The notes beneath the pieces were generated by a model, which saw only the letters and a list, made by a program, of their open reading frames with translations, searched no databases and had not been told where the DNA came from. The position numbers and the translations under genes were made by a program. A stretch of DNA of 64,000 nt from Lysobacter sp. GX 14042 (lineage in GTDB: Bacteria; Pseudomonadota; Gammaproteobacteria; Xanthomonadales; Xanthomonadaceae), in assembly GCF_021390425.1 (NCBI RefSeq), contig NZ_JAJUWY010000008.1, positions 1 through 64,000 of the forward strand, read 5' to 3'. This document shows positions 63,443 through 64,000 of the stretch, piece by piece. Every line of letters begins with the position of its first letter. The first letter of the stretch is position 1.

Positions 63443-63500
63443 CCCGGGTGCGCTTTGCTTACCCGGCTACGGCTACGGCTACGGCTACGGCTACGGCTAC
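63443..63500 (-). repeat. REP-like palindrome with six-fold amplified GTAGCC header
   Basis: On the minus strand the palindrome CCGGGTAAGC-AAAGCGCACCCGGG (63466-63443) carries the GTAG header (63470-63467). The header hexamer GTAGCC is repeated six times in perfect tandem (63500-63465). One further, imperfect unit lies at 63501-63506. The array starts inside the stop codon region of the minus-strand gene and lies 15 bases beyond the dapE stop. Confidence 0.75.
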
Positions 63501-64000
63501 GGTTGCGGGAGCAGGGGGATGGGGGTGAGGGCGAGGCTGGCGTCGCCGTTGCCGACCGGCATTCCGATGGCATCGCGGGTGTGGCGGATCGGGTCCAGTT
63601 CCGCGGACAGGCCCGGGTCGCGGTCGAAGGCGTAGAGGGTGGCGGGAGCCGCGGGCGCGTCGAACTCGAACAGCACCCCGTCCGGGTTGTCGCTGATGAC
63701 CCGCAGCTGGCTCCAGCGCGCGGGATCGGCGTGGCGCGGCGGATGTGCGAGCGGTTCGCCGTCCACGCGCAGGCCGGACAGCCCGATCGTCCCGGGAACC
63801 ACCAGCACGATTTCCCCGGCGCCCCGGACCGACCGCACCCGCACCCGCGCGCGCGGGTGACCCCCCGGCTCCTGGTGCGATTCGGCGGTGACCACCGGCG
63901 ATGGCAGCCGGGGGGCCGCCGGACCCGGGATCGCACTGCCGCCGCCCCAGGGAAATAGCGGGCGGTAGCCGTCCGCCAGTCCGGCGTCGTGGCGGAACTC
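63497..64000 (-). CDS. C-terminal part of a protein, possibly an M28-type membrane peptidase
   Basis: A frame open from the window edge (64000) to a TAG at 63497, 167 residues with no start in the window. It contains FRHDAGLADGYRPLFPW, then a beta-rich region (GEIVLVVPGTIGLSGLRVDG; LRVISDNPDGVLFEF) and LYAFDRDPGLSAELDPIRHT. From memory this resembles the C-terminal periplasmic part of xanthomonad M28 metallopeptidases that also have several membrane helices; the catalytic part would lie outside the window, so this is tentative. Its stop codon is formed by the first unit of the GTAGCC array. Confidence 0.6.
   Translation of the reverse strand, partial: EFRHDAGLADGYRPLFPWGGGSAIPGPAAPRLPSPVVTAESHQEPGGHPRARVRVRSVRGAGEIVLVVPGTIGLSGLRVDGEPLAHPPRHADPARWSQLRVISDNPDGVLFEFDAPAAPATLYAFDRDPGLSAELDPIRHTRDAIGMPVGNGDASLALTPIPLLPQP

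Noticed and set aside
63465-63500. GTAGCC tandem array considered as a CRISPR or coding microsatellite
   Set aside because: Six-base units with no spacers exclude a CRISPR. On the minus strand the gene's own frame reads TAG every second codon, so the array is not coding there.

Overview
The window is a 64 kb stretch of GC-rich chromosome that reads as core genome of a gammaproteobacterium of the Xanthomonadaceae/Lysobacteraceae (Lysobacter- or Luteimonas-like). This placement is inferred from gene order, an Oar-type TonB-dependent receptor, GTAG-headed REP-like palindromes and frequent GTG/TTG starts. No database search was possible. I see no rRNA, tRNA, CRISPR array, prophage or complete insertion sequence.

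Layout. 8-10910: an acetyl-CoA hydrolase/transferase, an MHYT-GGDEF-EAL c-di-GMP protein, a DUF885 lipoprotein, a membrane Ser/Thr kinase fused to a formylglycine-enzyme-like domain, a thioredoxin-TPR chaperone (CnoX-like) with a DUF4442 thioesterase-like partner, and a CHASE3-GGDEF diguanylate cyclase whose first membrane helix lies in another frame. 11030-17296: leuS-lptE-holA-nadD-rsfS-rlmH, the conserved envelope, replication, NAD and ribosome cluster. 17305-18246: a SIMPL-domain protein and a small disordered ORF. 18433-28027: maf-rng-yhdP-tldD, then darP divergent from pmbA. 28105-32237: a DUF4870 protein, tilS-xseB-ispA and an old yellow enzyme. 32253-57324, all on the minus strand apart from one receptor gene: the macro-operon order rpsB-tsf-pyrH-frr-uppS-cdsA-dxr-rseP-bamA-lpxD-fabZ-lpxA-lpxB-rnhB-dnaE-accA. 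It is interrupted by a TonB-dependent receptor (between tsf and pyrH), a CDF metal exporter (between pyrH and frr) and a small accessory patch between dnaE and accA (ParE/Phd toxin-antitoxin, DUF486 membrane protein, secreted LamG-like protein). 57630-63427: map-glnD-dapD-yffB-dapE, five genes overlapping by 1 to 4 bases. 63497-64000: the 3' end of a gene that leaves the window.

Functionally the window joins outer-membrane building (LptE, LpxA/B/D, BamA, RseP, YhdP), isoprenoid supply (Dxr, UppS, IspA), phospholipid and fatty acid synthesis (CdsA, FabZ, AccA), translation (RpsB, Tsf, Frr, RsfS, RlmH, LeuS, TilS, DarP), replication (DnaE, HolA, RnhB) and lysine/nitrogen control (DapD, DapE, GlnD). 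Many stops and starts overlap by four bases, implying translational coupling.

The most interesting non-coding signal is the rpsB leader. It can fold into a long hairpin abutting a perfect three-way junction that ends just before the ribosome binding site, a candidate S2 autoregulatory RNA. Other points are a six-fold amplification of the GTAGCC header of a REP-like palindrome at the end of the window, apparent leaderless promoters at map and at the antitoxin gene, and the frameshift in the diguanylate cyclase. The only stretch without a gene longer than 300 bases (57325-57629) holds the rpsB leader and the rpsB and map promoters.
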